64,000 bases of DNA from PALSA-350 sp963794165 (GTDB taxonomy: Bacteria; Acidobacteriota; Terriglobia; Terriglobales; Acidobacteriaceae): the NCBI GenBank assembly GCA_963794165.1, contig CAWCCT010000012.1, positions 930,001 through 994,000 of the forward strand, in the 5' to 3' direction. Under the pieces are notes generated by a model. That model was given only the letters and a program-made list of their open reading frames with translations, was not told the DNA's origin and did no database searches. Both the position numbers and the translations under genes were made by a program. Below, piece by piece: positions 27,749-36,734 of this stretch. How positions within the stretch are numbered: position 1 is the first letter of the stretch; each line of letters opens with the position of its first letter.

Positions 27749-27764
27749 TGAGCAAAACGGAACA
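27749..27764 (+). promoter_or_regulatory. Crp/Fnr-type operator, site 6
   Basis: TGAGCAAAACGGAACA on the plus strand lies 182 bp before the first universal stress protein gene. With site 5 it makes a divergent control region only 142 bp apart. Confidence 0.6.
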
Positions 27765-27945
27765 GATTGTTGCTTCCGCTGGTGCCATGCTGTTGTATGC
27801 TGCGACCACAATTGTGCGTCTCGTCTCGCTTAAGTGCGATGCCAGTGAATCCTTCGCCAGTTTGACGTTCATCACTGTGCATTCGAGTCCGACACGCTAA
27901 CCTTCAAAATAAATCAAGAGAGTTCGACCTTCTCAAGGAAATCTC

Positions 27946-28866
27946 GTGGCTGTCTCCCAGCAGTTCCCTTTTGAAACGATCGTTGTGGCCACGGACTTCT
28001 CTGAGAAATCCTCATCCACTCTACGCTATGTTCAAGCCGTAGCTCACTGCCATGGTGCGAAGCTAGTGCTCGTCCACGTGATCGATCCCATTGGCTATGC
28101 ATTTCCTCGGGGAATGCCTCGCTCAATCTCCACCGATCAGGCGGCTAGCGAGGAGCTGAACCAGATCGAAGAACAGCTGCGTAGGCACGGGATTCAGGTT
28201 CACTCCGTTGTTCAAACAGGCGACATTACCGAACTCATCCTGCAGACGGTGCGTGACGATGGTGGTGACCTTCTGGTTCTCGGAACTCGAGGCAAGACGG
28301 GAGCTGGTCGTGCGGCTCTCGGACTGATCGCGCGCCAGCTCCTAGCACGGAATGAGTGCCCGATCATGACCGTCACTCCCGATGTCGAAGTGTTGATGCC
28401 TTGGGCGGGAAAATGGCGGACCGTGTTGTTGGCGACGGATTTCTCCGCTTGCTCTCTGGCTGCGCTAACCGTCGCACACCGCATCGCGCACGATGAGTTG
28501 ATCGTTCTGCATTCTTCAGAAGCAGAAAGCGACGTTGAACGGCGCCGTCTCCTGGAGCGGCTACGCTTTCTCGCGCCCATGAACGAGTCGCACACCGTTT
28601 GCGTCGAGCACATCGTGACCTCTGGTGAAGCTGGCCCGGTGATCGTAGATTTTGCTCTCAGCCGTCAGGTGGATCTGGTAGTTCTGGGCAGTCCGGCGAC
28701 GATGCTGTCGGAGCAAGACTTACAAACGAGCACCGTGCTCCAGGTGATATCCGGAGTTCACTGTCCTGTGCTATGCATCCCTTCTTCCCGACAGGAGAAG
28801 AATCGCACGGAGCTAGCGACAGAGTTTGAAAACGAAAGCGCGGTAGCAGCAGCCACGAGATCCTGA
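27946..28866 (+). CDS. Tandem universal stress protein
   Basis: This 306-residue protein has two Usp domains (about 8-148 and 158-285). Domain 1 starts FETIVVATDFSEKSSSTL and has the nucleotide-loop stretch LLVLGTRGKTGAGRAALG (about 104-121). Domain 2 starts RTVLLATDFSACSLAAL and ends VHCPVLCIP. Its loop (LGSPATMLSEQ) is degenerate and may not bind ATP. The start is GTG at 27946 after AAGGAAA. Such proteins help survival under starvation or low oxygen. A second tandem-Usp gene follows after 92 bp. Confidence 0.9.
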   Translation: MAVSQQFPFETIVVATDFSEKSSSTLRYVQAVAHCHGAKLVLVHVIDPIGYAFPRGMPRSISTDQAASEELNQIEEQLRRHGIQVHSVVQTGDITELILQTVRDDGGDLLVLGTRGKTGAGRAALGLIARQLLARNECPIMTVTPDVEVLMPWAGKWRTVLLATDFSACSLAALTVAHRIAHDELIVLHSSEAESDVERRRLLERLRFLAPMNESHTVCVEHIVTSGEAGPVIVDFALSRQVDLVVLGSPATMLSEQDLQTSTVLQVISGVHCPVLCIPSSRQEKNRTELATEFENESAVAAATRS

Positions 28867-28958
28867 AAGGAACAAAGCGGGTGCTTCCCACAACCAATGT
28901 GCGCCGCGACGCAGCCAATAGGTCAGTTGCACCGCAAACTCAGGTAAAGGAGGCTGAC

Positions 28959-29900
28959 ATGAACACCACGCATCTGTCCTCGATGACCCGGCCAAAGCCA
29001 ATTGTGGTAGCAACGGACTTGAATGACTTAGACTTCCTGCTTCCAGTGGCGATTGACCAAGCCAGGATGACTGGAGCGATGATTTGGCTACTCCACGTTA
29101 TTCCTCCGGATGTCCATGCGTCGACCCAATCCGGAGTTTATCCTTCCGATCACAAAGAGAAAACATTCCGTGCAGCGGAAGCCGCTCTGGCGGGAATTGC
29201 TTCTCAATTGCAGGCAAAGAATCTGGCTTGTGCTTATGAGGTTCGGCGATGGTACCCGGTTGACCAAATCACGGCCTTCATTCAAGAACACGAGATCAAA
29301 CGCCTGATTCTTGGTACTTCCAGCAGGGGAAAGTTAGGCAAGATTCTGCTCGGATCGGTTGCCGAGGAGTTGATACGTAGCTTGGACATTCCTGTTTGCA
29401 CGGTTGGCCCGCATTTCACGCCATGCCCACAGCACCAGCCCCGCCGGATTATCTTTGCTCTCTCCCTTCGCCATCATCCCGAACGGAGCTTCCAGTTCGC
29501 AGCGGATCTTGCAGCCGGGTTCGCTGCGGAGCTCATCGTGCTTAATGTCACGGAGCCCGACCGTCTGGACGAGGGGATCGACGCGGGAGCCAGGTCCAAA
29601 ATCGACGAGATCCTGAAAGGAGCAAAGCAGGCGCACATCGTGCCGCTCATTCGGATCCGCAGCGGTGAACCGGCGGAAGAAATTCTTGGCGAGTGTTTGT
29701 CTTTGAGGCCGGAGCTGCTTGTCCTGGGCGCATTTCCCGCGTCCCCATTGAGTGCAAAGTTCCGCACCGGGGTTGCCTACAGGGTGATAGCCCAAGCCCC
29801 ATGTCCCACATTCACCCTGCGCAGCGGACCCAAGACCAAGCATAACGGCAACTACCGTGAATTCTCCGGCGTCGAGATGGGATCTTCCTATCGTGGTTAA
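28959..29900 (+). CDS. Tandem universal stress protein
   Basis: The product has 313 residues from the ATG at 28959, which follows a strong AAAGGAGG. Domain 1 (about 10-150) starts PIVVATDLNDLDFLLPV and carries LILGTSSRGKLGKILLGSVAEEL, a good ATP-type loop. Domain 2 (about 160-295) starts RRIIFALSLRHHPERSF and ends APCPTFTLRS, with a weaker loop. It is co-directional with the upstream Usp gene and probably in the same transcript. A 30-base stretch near its middle (29605-29634) is almost repeated just after the upstream gene's end. Confidence 0.88.
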   Translation: MNTTHLSSMTRPKPIVVATDLNDLDFLLPVAIDQARMTGAMIWLLHVIPPDVHASTQSGVYPSDHKEKTFRAAEAALAGIASQLQAKNLACAYEVRRWYPVDQITAFIQEHEIKRLILGTSSRGKLGKILLGSVAEELIRSLDIPVCTVGPHFTPCPQHQPRRIIFALSLRHHPERSFQFAADLAAGFAAELIVLNVTEPDRLDEGIDAGARSKIDEILKGAKQAHIVPLIRIRSGEPAEEILGECLSLRPELLVLGAFPASPLSAKFRTGVAYRVIAQAPCPTFTLRSGPKTKHNGNYREFSGVEMGSSYRG

Positions 29901-30059
29901 CTGCTTTGGATAATGCTCCTGGTAAAGGCCGGTAGCTGATATGGGTAGTGGACAAGGCTGCGGGTGAACGATAAGGATAAGTTCACCGCCTTGTTAATCG
30001 GCTTATCTTTGCTGTCTTCCTCGACAGGGAGAAAACCGCGGGCTGCCGGCAAGCTTCAG

Positions 30060-30213
30060 CGGTGACGGCGCTGGGTCTGGCTTGGCGCTGTCCGCTGCGC
30101 CTGGATTCGCTCCTTTGCAGCTCCTGCAAAGGAGATATGCCGCCGGCGAAACCACAGGCGAGGAATACGAAGAACGGCGGACCAAGCTCCTGCGAGACGC
30201 CAATATGAAATAG
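30060..30213 (+). pseudogene. SHOCT-domain remnant
   Basis: An open frame without a start codon ends at 30213 and encodes LQLLQRRYAAGETTGEEYEE followed by a basic helix. This matches the short C-terminal SHOCT motif (LxxRYAxGEIxxEEYE). The N-terminal part of any host protein is missing. The rest of 29901-30328 shows nothing I can support. Confidence 0.45.
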
Positions 30214-30328
30214 CCAGAGTCTTTCCGTGTTCGACCAGCCTTGATTTCTGGTGCATCCTGCTACCGAACATTACATGCATCCGGCGATGGCGAACTGTTT
30301 TTACGCTTTCCCTTCTTGAGGAGACAAA

Positions 30329-30540
30329 TTGAGCGACGAAAAGACAGTCACCGGCTGGCCGAAGGTTGAAGGGATGGACGAGCTCGCTGAGCTCGCGCTT
30401 AACCTTCATTGGTCCTGGAACATGCGTCGAACGAGATCTGGGAGACCCACGACTCTGAGCTCTGGCGGTCCACACAAAATCCATGGGTCATTCTACACGG
30501 TTTCCAGAGAAAAGATTCGGTCTCTGCTGGTCCCGGACCT
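30329..30540 (+). pseudogene. Alpha-glucan phosphorylase, N-terminal remnant
   Basis: The piece starts with GMDELAELALNLHWSWN, the N-terminal signature of GT35-type glycogen phosphorylases. It then slips to another frame for HASNEIWETHDSELWRSTQNPWVIL, and back for TVSREKIRSLL. Only about 65 of more than 700 residues remain, with at least two frameshifts. It ends against the convergent proton ATPase gene. It suggests that a glycogen-use gene once stood here. Confidence 0.65.
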
Positions 30541-30597
30541 TCGTCAACGGCTTCAACCTTGTCAGGCCCATAACCCTGGCGCCGGCCGGCAACGTAA

Positions 30598-32958
30598 TCA
30601 GGCTATGCCGAGCCGATTGAAGACAGGGATCTTGATTCCGACGAGAATGACGCCGTAGGCTAAGGCAGCCGCAAATTCACATGCCAAGGTTGAGAGCGAC
30701 AAAGGCGCCATCGCTATTCCCCGGCTGGCCAGTACAGTAATAACGAGAACATCCGCTATGGAACAAAATACAAGCCATGTCGTTGGACGGAGTCCCCATA
30801 TCCGGTGGCGGGCTCTGAGCGCGTAGATGGTGGCCTGGCTGCCGAAGACAATGGAGACCACACAGAGCGTTCTCAGCGCTTCTATTCCGAGCCGCAGCTC
30901 GAACTTACCGACCGCCAGGATCAGCACGGAGAACGCCAGAAAACACAAGCCCAATACGACAGCCGCACCGGTAATCTTCCCTACGTTCCAGGCATTCGGC
31001 ATTGCCGACGGCCGCACTCTATCCGTCGTCAATGACATCGCCAGAAAATCACCGGTGATCATGACAATGACCATCAGCATCGGGGTAAGAACGGCGTGTC
31101 CCGTCATGATCAGTCCAATGGCCAGCAGCAGCACTTGCACGATCTTCTTGATGACCGAGTTGAGCGTGTAGGTAAGGATCCGCTGAAATGTGCCCCGTCC
31201 CTCTTTGACAGCGGCGACAATTCCGCCCAGGCCTGCTTCGGTCAAGACAACTCCTGCCGCTGACTTGGCGACATCAGTTGCCGTCGAAACTGCAATCCCA
31301 ATTTGTGCCTGACGGAGTGCGGGTGCGTCGTTGGCGCCATCGCCGCACATTCCTACACCGTGCCCACTGGCCTGAAAGGCCTTGACGAGGTCGTACTTGC
31401 CCTCGGGGAGAATGCTTGCGAACACAGCGAAGTCTTCCGGCCTAATGGGCTCAGGAAGCCGCCCTGCAGGACATACCGCTCCGTCCAATCCGACCTCGTG
31501 CGCGACGATCTTCGCCGTTTCCGGCGCATCGCCCGTCACCATGACGGTGCGAACGCCGAGCGCTTTAAGTTCTGAGATGAGAGAAACAGAATCCTCGCGG
31601 GGCGGATCGCTGAGTGCGATGAAACCGATGATCTGGATGGAGGACTGTCGGCCAGCGGCCACCGCCAAAACCCGGAATCCTTGTTTCTCCAGTTCGTCGG
31701 CCATCGCGGCTGCGCCAGGCGCCGCCGTCGTGAGAGCTGTGACTGCTGTGAAGGCTCCCTTGATGATCCGCTGCTCCGCCCCGTTCGCATCGGTTGCTGT
31801 TGCTTCAGAGATCTTTCTAGTTGGATCAAAGGGAACGAAGTGAGTCAGCTTTGGCAGATCGGAGGCGGCCTTGTGCGATGCAGCCGATCGGATCGCTGCG
31901 TCAACTGAATCCTGCCCGCCGTCAGAGCTCGCCAGCGATGCAAAACCGAGAACATGTTCTTCATCGAAGCCAGGCATCGGGCGAACGTTGGTCACGGAAA
32001 GTTCGTTGCGGGTAAGGGTTCCCGTCTTATCGGAGCAGAGCACGTCAATGGTTGCGGCTTCATCCACTGCTGAGAGGCGCGTGGGAAGCACCCCCAACTT
32101 CGCCAGGGAGCGAGCGCCGAGTGCGGCGGCAAGAGTGAAGGTTGCCGGTAACGCCACTGGAATTGCCGCAAGAACAGAGGTTAACAACAGTGGGATAATC
32201 TCGCCCCATGGCATCGCATGCATCCATGCGTACACCGCGATGAGTAGAATGACTCCACCGTTGAAGAACGCCAAATTGCGTACGATTCGCAGGACTGTCT
32301 TCTGCTGCGAACTGACAAAGTGTGCCGTACGCACCAACTCCGCTGTGCGCCCGAATTTGGTGCGAATCCCGGTAGCCGTCACCTGCGCGGTCGCTTCTCC
32401 GCGACGCACAAGCGCACCGGCATAGGTATCGGCACCACGGCCAGCCTCTATCGGCAAAGACTCCCCCGTGAGCATGGACTGGTCCAGCAAGACCGAACCA
32501 TCCACAAGGTGGACATCGGCAGCAACCACGCCACCCAGTGACAGCTTGATCAAGTCGCCATCCACCAACTGTGTCGCTGGTACCGTCTTCCACCCGCCAT
32601 CTCGACGCACGGAGGCGTTGAGGGCGAGGCGTCCTTTCAATGCGGCGAGTGTGGCTTGAGCGCGTCCTTCCTGAAAGTACGCCAGGGCTGCATTGAATAC
32701 GAGAAGGCCCGCAATGACTGCGGCTTCGAAGTACTTGTGTAAGAAAAGCTCAAGTACAATGGAAGCTTCGAGCAGCCACGGGACCGGCGCCCAGAACTTG
32801 AGCAGTGCATCCCTGAGCGGATGAGCAGAGGTGTCCGGCATCGCATTCGGACCATCTTTGTTGAGACGAACTGATGCTTCGCTACTCGATAGCCCACCCA
32901 GTGCGGTCTGCGCAATGGGTGCTACGGCAAGAACTGCGGGAGCTGCATCTACGGTCAT
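30598..32958 (-). CDS. Plasma-membrane type (P-IIIA) proton-exporting ATPase
   Basis: This 786-residue P-type ATPase has the TGES actuator motif (near 166), the phosphorylation site CSDKTGTLT (near 310) and the hinge GDGANDAPAL (near 545). The helix 4 segment SVLAAIPVALPATFTLAAALGA is typical of type III proton pumps rather than calcium or heavy-metal pumps. There is no N-terminal metal-binding domain. The protein should use ATP to export protons, useful for an acid-soil bacterium or for keeping internal pH when respiration is poor. I found no operator copy upstream of it. Confidence 0.93.
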   Translation of the reverse strand: MTVDAAPAVLAVAPIAQTALGGLSSSEASVRLNKDGPNAMPDTSAHPLRDALLKFWAPVPWLLEASIVLELFLHKYFEAAVIAGLLVFNAALAYFQEGRAQATLAALKGRLALNASVRRDGGWKTVPATQLVDGDLIKLSLGGVVAADVHLVDGSVLLDQSMLTGESLPIEAGRGADTYAGALVRRGEATAQVTATGIRTKFGRTAELVRTAHFVSSQQKTVLRIVRNLAFFNGGVILLIAVYAWMHAMPWGEIIPLLLTSVLAAIPVALPATFTLAAALGARSLAKLGVLPTRLSAVDEAATIDVLCSDKTGTLTRNELSVTNVRPMPGFDEEHVLGFASLASSDGGQDSVDAAIRSAASHKAASDLPKLTHFVPFDPTRKISEATATDANGAEQRIIKGAFTAVTALTTAAPGAAAMADELEKQGFRVLAVAAGRQSSIQIIGFIALSDPPREDSVSLISELKALGVRTVMVTGDAPETAKIVAHEVGLDGAVCPAGRLPEPIRPEDFAVFASILPEGKYDLVKAFQASGHGVGMCGDGANDAPALRQAQIGIAVSTATDVAKSAAGVVLTEAGLGGIVAAVKEGRGTFQRILTYTLNSVIKKIVQVLLLAIGLIMTGHAVLTPMLMVIVMITGDFLAMSLTTDRVRPSAMPNAWNVGKITGAAVVLGLCFLAFSVLILAVGKFELRLGIEALRTLCVVSIVFGSQATIYALRARHRIWGLRPTTWLVFCSIADVLVITVLASRGIAMAPLSLSTLACEFAAALAYGVILVGIKIPVFNRLGIA

Positions 32959-33207
32959 AAGAGATCTTGCCCTTCCGCGATGGCTTTCTATCGGGTTTCT
33001 ATAAAAACCTTGGGTCTGAGAAGCCGAGTCTAATACCAGCGATCGAAGTCGCCCTCGGCTTGTTGCGAGGAGAATGCAGAGTCAGATAGAGACCGAACGG
33101 GCCCCACGGTAAACCGGGACGTGCAGGTTGCGAGACGGGTCGAGATGCCATCGACTGTGAATACAACCTTCAGGAAAATAAGCTGAAAGGGATTCGCACA
33201 TACGGCT

Positions 33208-33459
33208 TTGGTAGCAATGGTGCTACTGGCTTGCCAAAAGAAGCGCAAAGCCGAATCCGTTTTGGTCGAGTTCGGCATCCTCGCGCCATCGAAACAGTTA
33301 ACGCAAATATTAAAAGCCAGACAATTTGCAGCGTCCGGGCAGCTCTGCAATGTGTGTGACCGTGTTGACTCGCTGGTTGAACGACATCCTCTTGTCTCAG
33401 AAGCGCTCATCACCATCTCCGAAAACGCTCATCACACCGCCCCGTTTAAACGAAAATAG
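33208..33459 (+). CDS. Small protein, VSEAL-type, possibly truncated
   Basis: The predicted 83 residues contain ILKARQFAASGQLCNVCDRV and PLVSEALITIS, matching the core of the protein at 19858-20061. The end (NAHHTAPFKRK) lacks the LLEVxVATK tail seen in the other copy, so the gene may be cut short. An opposite-strand frame overlaps it but has no family support. No ribosome site is evident. Confidence 0.4.
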   Translation: MVAMVLLACQKKRKAESVLVEFGILAPSKQLTQILKARQFAASGQLCNVCDRVDSLVERHPLVSEALITISENAHHTAPFKRK

Positions 33460-33769
33460 GGCCGCTCTCTGCGCCTGGTCCAGCAGTTGCTTAGTTTCCG
33501 CACCTCTACGGGAACGGCATTGTGTGCCATTAAGAACAGATTCTGGACACGAAGCTCCTCGCGCACAGGACTAGTGACGGCTGGATTCAGCCTCTTGCTC
33601 CTAGAATTCGGAGGGAGGCGTCCGCGGAGGAATAAGCCAGCGGCGAAGGCGCCGTACTCTCGGCTCTCCGCGCGGCGGCTTCTCCAGGTGTTGAATTACA
33701 GTTTACGAATATAGGGAAACAGCGTTCGGTAGCTCCGTACACACTTAGTCTTTCCACAAGAGTCGGACT
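33460..33769. other. Intergenic, no gene seen
   Basis: No frame in this 310-base stretch has protein-like composition or a ribosome site. I saw no operator copy or clear hairpin. Confidence 0.4.
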
Positions 33770-34345
33770 TTACGCCACCCTTATCTCGCCTTTTGTTTGC
33801 ACCTGCGCCAGATCGTCAATCAGCGAGCGATACTGAATCATCGCGCTACGCAGCTCTTCTGTGCTTGCTTCGCCTTTACCGAGCCGCAGTGCGATGTTGT
33901 GTGCCGAGCGGTAGTTCTCTACTACACGGGGATGGTCGACGGAGATATCCGCTGCACGCTGTTCAAAATCGGCCACAGGATAACCACGCGCCTGCATCAA
34001 CGAACACACCAACTCATCGGCTTCAGTCACTGCACCCTTCGGATAATCGACAAAACGGGATTGGACCGTCCCCCACTGAGACTGGTAGCGTTCACGCTCC
34101 GTCGGGTCAAGATCCCGGATCTTGAACTTTTCAACCCTTGCTTCACGATCTGCTAGTTTCGCTTCAGCTTTGCGTTCTGACCCGTGTTGTTGAACAGCTC
34201 GCTCATACTCCCTCCCGAATCTGACGCGTAGTCCGGCGCTGATGTCCTTCCGCCTTCTGACGTATACCACGACGGCAGCAGCAATGATCAGCGCCACTAC
34301 AACCGCGACTAAAATCATGTTCGGGTGCATTAGAGTGAGATTCAT
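33770..34345 (-). CDS. Membrane-anchored protein of unknown function
   Basis: The 191-residue protein has one N-terminal membrane span (about 10-28, ILVAVVVALIIAAAVVVYV), a basic stop (RRRK), and a charged helical cytoplasmic part with SQWGTVQSRFVDYPKGAVTEAD in the middle. I have the impression of similar proteins in acidobacteria, but no function is known. AAGGAG precedes the ATG by 8 bases. Operator site 7 lies 78 bp upstream, placing it in the proposed regulon. Confidence 0.75.
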   Translation of the reverse strand: MNLTLMHPNMILVAVVVALIIAAAVVVYVRRRKDISAGLRVRFGREYERAVQQHGSERKAEAKLADREARVEKFKIRDLDPTERERYQSQWGTVQSRFVDYPKGAVTEADELVCSLMQARGYPVADFEQRAADISVDHPRVVENYRSAHNIALRLGKGEASTEELRSAMIQYRSLIDDLAQVQTKGEIRVA

Positions 34346-34422
34346 ATCGACAACTCCTTACGCGTTTACGTCTGCGAGCGGTTACGCTGATCTGTAGTAT
34401 CCAACTATCAAATGCCGAATGC

Positions 34423-34438
34423 TGGTCAGATTTGCTCA
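34423..34438 (-). promoter_or_regulatory. Crp/Fnr-type operator, site 7
   Basis: The minus strand reads TGAGCAAATCTGACCA, a full match to TGAGCA-N4-TGNNCA. It lies 78 bp before the 191-residue membrane-protein gene and 8 bp past the stop of the response regulator. Confidence 0.6.
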
Positions 34439-34445
34439 TTCAACC

Positions 34446-34910
34446 TCAAGAGTGAGGGCGAGCCACAGGAAATGCTATGAGGCACTGCGGTCGTTCCACC
34501 TTCGACCGTGAACCAGGGCAGCCATCGCTAACGCTACGAATCCTTTTCCTTATCTCTGCGAGCAACTCCGGCGGAGGAATGGGTTTCAGGAGCAAATCAA
34601 AGTCATGACCCTGGGCGCGAGCAGAGTCCAGTAAATCCAAGTTAGACGGTTGCCCGGAAAAGAGCAGAATTTTACAGGCAGGGTAGAGCGTTTTTATTCG
34701 GATCGCGAGATCAATCCCGGAAAGGCTCGGCATCTCAACATCCGATATCAGAAGATCAGGAGATTTCGCCCTGGCGGCGGCCAGCGCCTCTAGCGGAGAG
34801 GTGAAGAACTTCGCGGAGAACCCATGCATTTGCAGGATTGCCGCGAGAGTGGATGCGATGACGGGTTCATCGTCAACAACGAAAACGCGTGGAGCTGAGC
34901 TGGACGGCAC
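34446..34910 (-). CDS. Single-domain response regulator
   Basis: The 154-residue protein is a CheY-like receiver with the acidic pair in VFVVDDEP (residues 9-16), the phosphoacceptor aspartate in LLISDVEMPSLSGID (near 57), the Ser of LLFSGQP (near 85) and the conserved lysine in LLLKPIPPPEL (near 108). No output domain follows; the last 35 residues are unrelated. No histidine kinase gene is nearby. It may work through protein contact or in a phosphorelay. A weak operator copy lies 146 bp upstream. Confidence 0.88.
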   Translation of the reverse strand: MPSSSAPRVFVVDDEPVIASTLAAILQMHGFSAKFFTSPLEALAAARAKSPDLLISDVEMPSLSGIDLAIRIKTLYPACKILLFSGQPSNLDLLDSARAQGHDFDLLLKPIPPPELLAEIRKRIRSVSDGCPGSRSKVERPQCLIAFPVARPHS

Positions 34911-35610
34911 ATACTACCTCTTTCGGTTACCTTTTCCATGAATGGTAGAAGCGCTCGCTAGGCGGGGGAGACTAACCTGGCGTTTCGAATGTTCTTGTGG
35001 GACGGTAACACCGGGGGCCAGTAGAGATAGTGTGCTCTTCGCCGTATTCCGATACTGCTCAATACTGCTCTTTGAAATCTTCGAGCAGGACCTTAGCTGG
35101 GAGAAAGTTTAAGAAACGTATTCAAGATTAAGACTGGTCTTTCCGACAAATATGTGAAGAGGCTGCGGCAAGATGATGGCACCAGGATGGCCAGGGGCAA
35201 GCGAGTACAAGAAGATAAGGGCGGCGATGGCTAAGAGAAACATAGCCTGGAGTCGCCCCAATGAGCACAAAATCAAATGTCCGGTCCGCTGGCGTTATGA
35301 AGCCAAGAACTTAGGATCACGGTTTTGTAGTTCAACTATCTCCACTACCCGTGTTGGGCGCATAATCAGCGCTGTGAGTAATCTTCGTGAACGATAGCCA
35401 GCGAATCGACCATGCATACCATGAAGAGAAGTTGGTTTTGTTGATTGCTCAACGGGGCAAGCTGCATGCAGACTCGGACCAGACGCGCGACTCGATATGG
35501 AAATCGCAGCCGTCCGAGATCTCGTGAGGTCGTACCGCATAGTAAATGCGTTGAGTTCGCGGTAGTCTCGCGGCAACAACCACCGTTAATAAGTGGCCCC
35601 TCACGACCGG
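34911..35610. other. Intergenic, weak operator only
   Basis: This 700-base gap contains several short open frames without family resemblance, good ribosome sites or protein-like composition. The only structure I support is the weak operator at 35056-35071. Confidence 0.4.
35056..35071 (-). promoter_or_regulatory. Possible Crp/Fnr-type operator, weak
   Basis: The minus strand reads AGAGCAGTATTGAGCA, one base off TGAGCA-N4-TGNNCA but with a different centre. It lies 146 bp before the response regulator, a distance seen for other copies. Confidence 0.35.
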
Positions 35611-36372
35611 CTATGCTCGAAGACGTTCCGTTTTGCTCACCCGACGTCTGGCCGGCTTTGGTTCGTTGGGCAGGATGCCCAATAGAGAGGCACTAACGGC
35701 ATTCTCCCCGGGGACTTGGTCGTGCAAAACCACGTTGAGCAGCGATTTATGAACTCGGATCCGACCGTTGTACTCAATAAAACCGAGCTGACGGAAGCGA
35801 TTCATAAAGAAGCTGACGCGAGACCGGGTCGTGCCGATCATCTCCGCCAGAGTTTCCTGGGTGATCGGGGGGATCAGCGTCTCCGGCTCTCCTGGTTTGC
35901 CAAATTCCGCCATCAACAGGAGAATCCGCGCCAGGCGCTTTTCGCTCGAGTTGAAAAGCTGATCAACAAGGTCCGCTTGGGTTCGCATACCGCGGGCAAG
36001 CAGGAACTTTAAGAACAGATCGGAGAATGCATGCTCCTCGTGCAGAACGCGGATCATCTCCTCCCGTTCTATCTTGAGGGCTGAACAGGAGGTAATGGCA
36101 GTTGCAGCGGCCATTCTAAGCCCTAGGACTCCGGCGATCGACTCTTCTCCAACGAAATCTCCGGCTGAGAGAAGAGTAATGGTAGCCTCTTTGCCATTCT
36201 TCGAAACGACCGTCAGTTTTGCGCGGCCAGTCTGGAGATAGAAGACAGAGTCGGCGGGGTTTCCCTGCGCAAAAAAGATTTCCTTAGGCTTCAGTTGGAC
36301 GATCCGACGTCCTAGTCCGGCGTTCTTAAGAAAGACCGCAGCATCGAATGTGCCGTTCTCTGCCGCAACCAT
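35611..36372 (-). CDS. Crp/Fnr family transcription regulator
   Basis: The 253-residue protein has an N-terminal cyclic-nucleotide-binding fold (about 20-140; QGNPADSVFYLQTGRAKL, LLSAGDFVGEESIAGVLG) and a C-terminal winged helix (about 165-220) whose recognition helix is TTRSRVSFFMNRFRQLGFI. It lacks the N-terminal cysteine cluster of FNR. The CRP pair Arg-Ser that holds cAMP is replaced (GLRMAAAT), so neither oxygen sensing by an iron-sulfur cluster nor cAMP binding is evident. TAGGAGG precedes the ATG. Operator site 10 lies 132 bp upstream, which suggests autoregulation. It is the natural candidate to bind the repeated operator. Confidence 0.92.
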   Translation of the reverse strand: MVAAENGTFDAAVFLKNAGLGRRIVQLKPKEIFFAQGNPADSVFYLQTGRAKLTVVSKNGKEATITLLSAGDFVGEESIAGVLGLRMAAATAITSCSALKIEREEMIRVLHEEHAFSDLFLKFLLARGMRTQADLVDQLFNSSEKRLARILLLMAEFGKPGEPETLIPPITQETLAEMIGTTRSRVSFFMNRFRQLGFIEYNGRIRVHKSLLNVVLHDQVPGENAVSASLLGILPNEPKPARRRVSKTERLRA

Positions 36373-36503
36373 AATAGCCTCCTACGTCGACGAAGCGCGC
36401 GCCCGTGAGGAAATAGGCGGTGAAAACAGAAAAAATCACTTTGAGCGGGAACACATGAGTGTTTACGCTTTTATTACTATCTCCCATTACGCAAGCGCTT
36501 TTC

Positions 36504-36519
36504 TGTACCATTTTGCTCA
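36504..36519 (-). promoter_or_regulatory. Crp/Fnr-type operator, site 10, at the regulator's own promoter
   Basis: The minus strand reads TGAGCAAAATGGTACA. It differs from TGAGCA-N4-TGNNCA at one base. It lies 132 bp before the crp/fnr-family gene, as expected for self-control. Confidence 0.6.
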
Positions 36520-36734
36520 CTCTTCGGCCGAGAACTTGGCGCTTTTAGCCGCATTGGCGCGGCCGTTCTGAGCATAGAGGCCCTTCAGACTACAACCCCG
36601 AAGGCACAGGGCTGAGCTGTTTGAATCAGAAGATTACTATTTCGACAACATTCCTCGAGTTAATGAGATTCGGGCACTGGCAAACGGTGGATTCGTCGAA
36701 CCGGCGATCCCTCAAGTTGGCCAGGAGCAGTCAC

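Noticed and set aside
33030..33416. 128-codon frame on the minus strand
   Set aside because: The opposite strand carries the family-related small protein, and this frame has no support.
35173..35579. Short frames in the 34.9-35.6 kb gap as genes
   Set aside because: No ribosome sites, no protein-like composition and they overlap each other on both strands.
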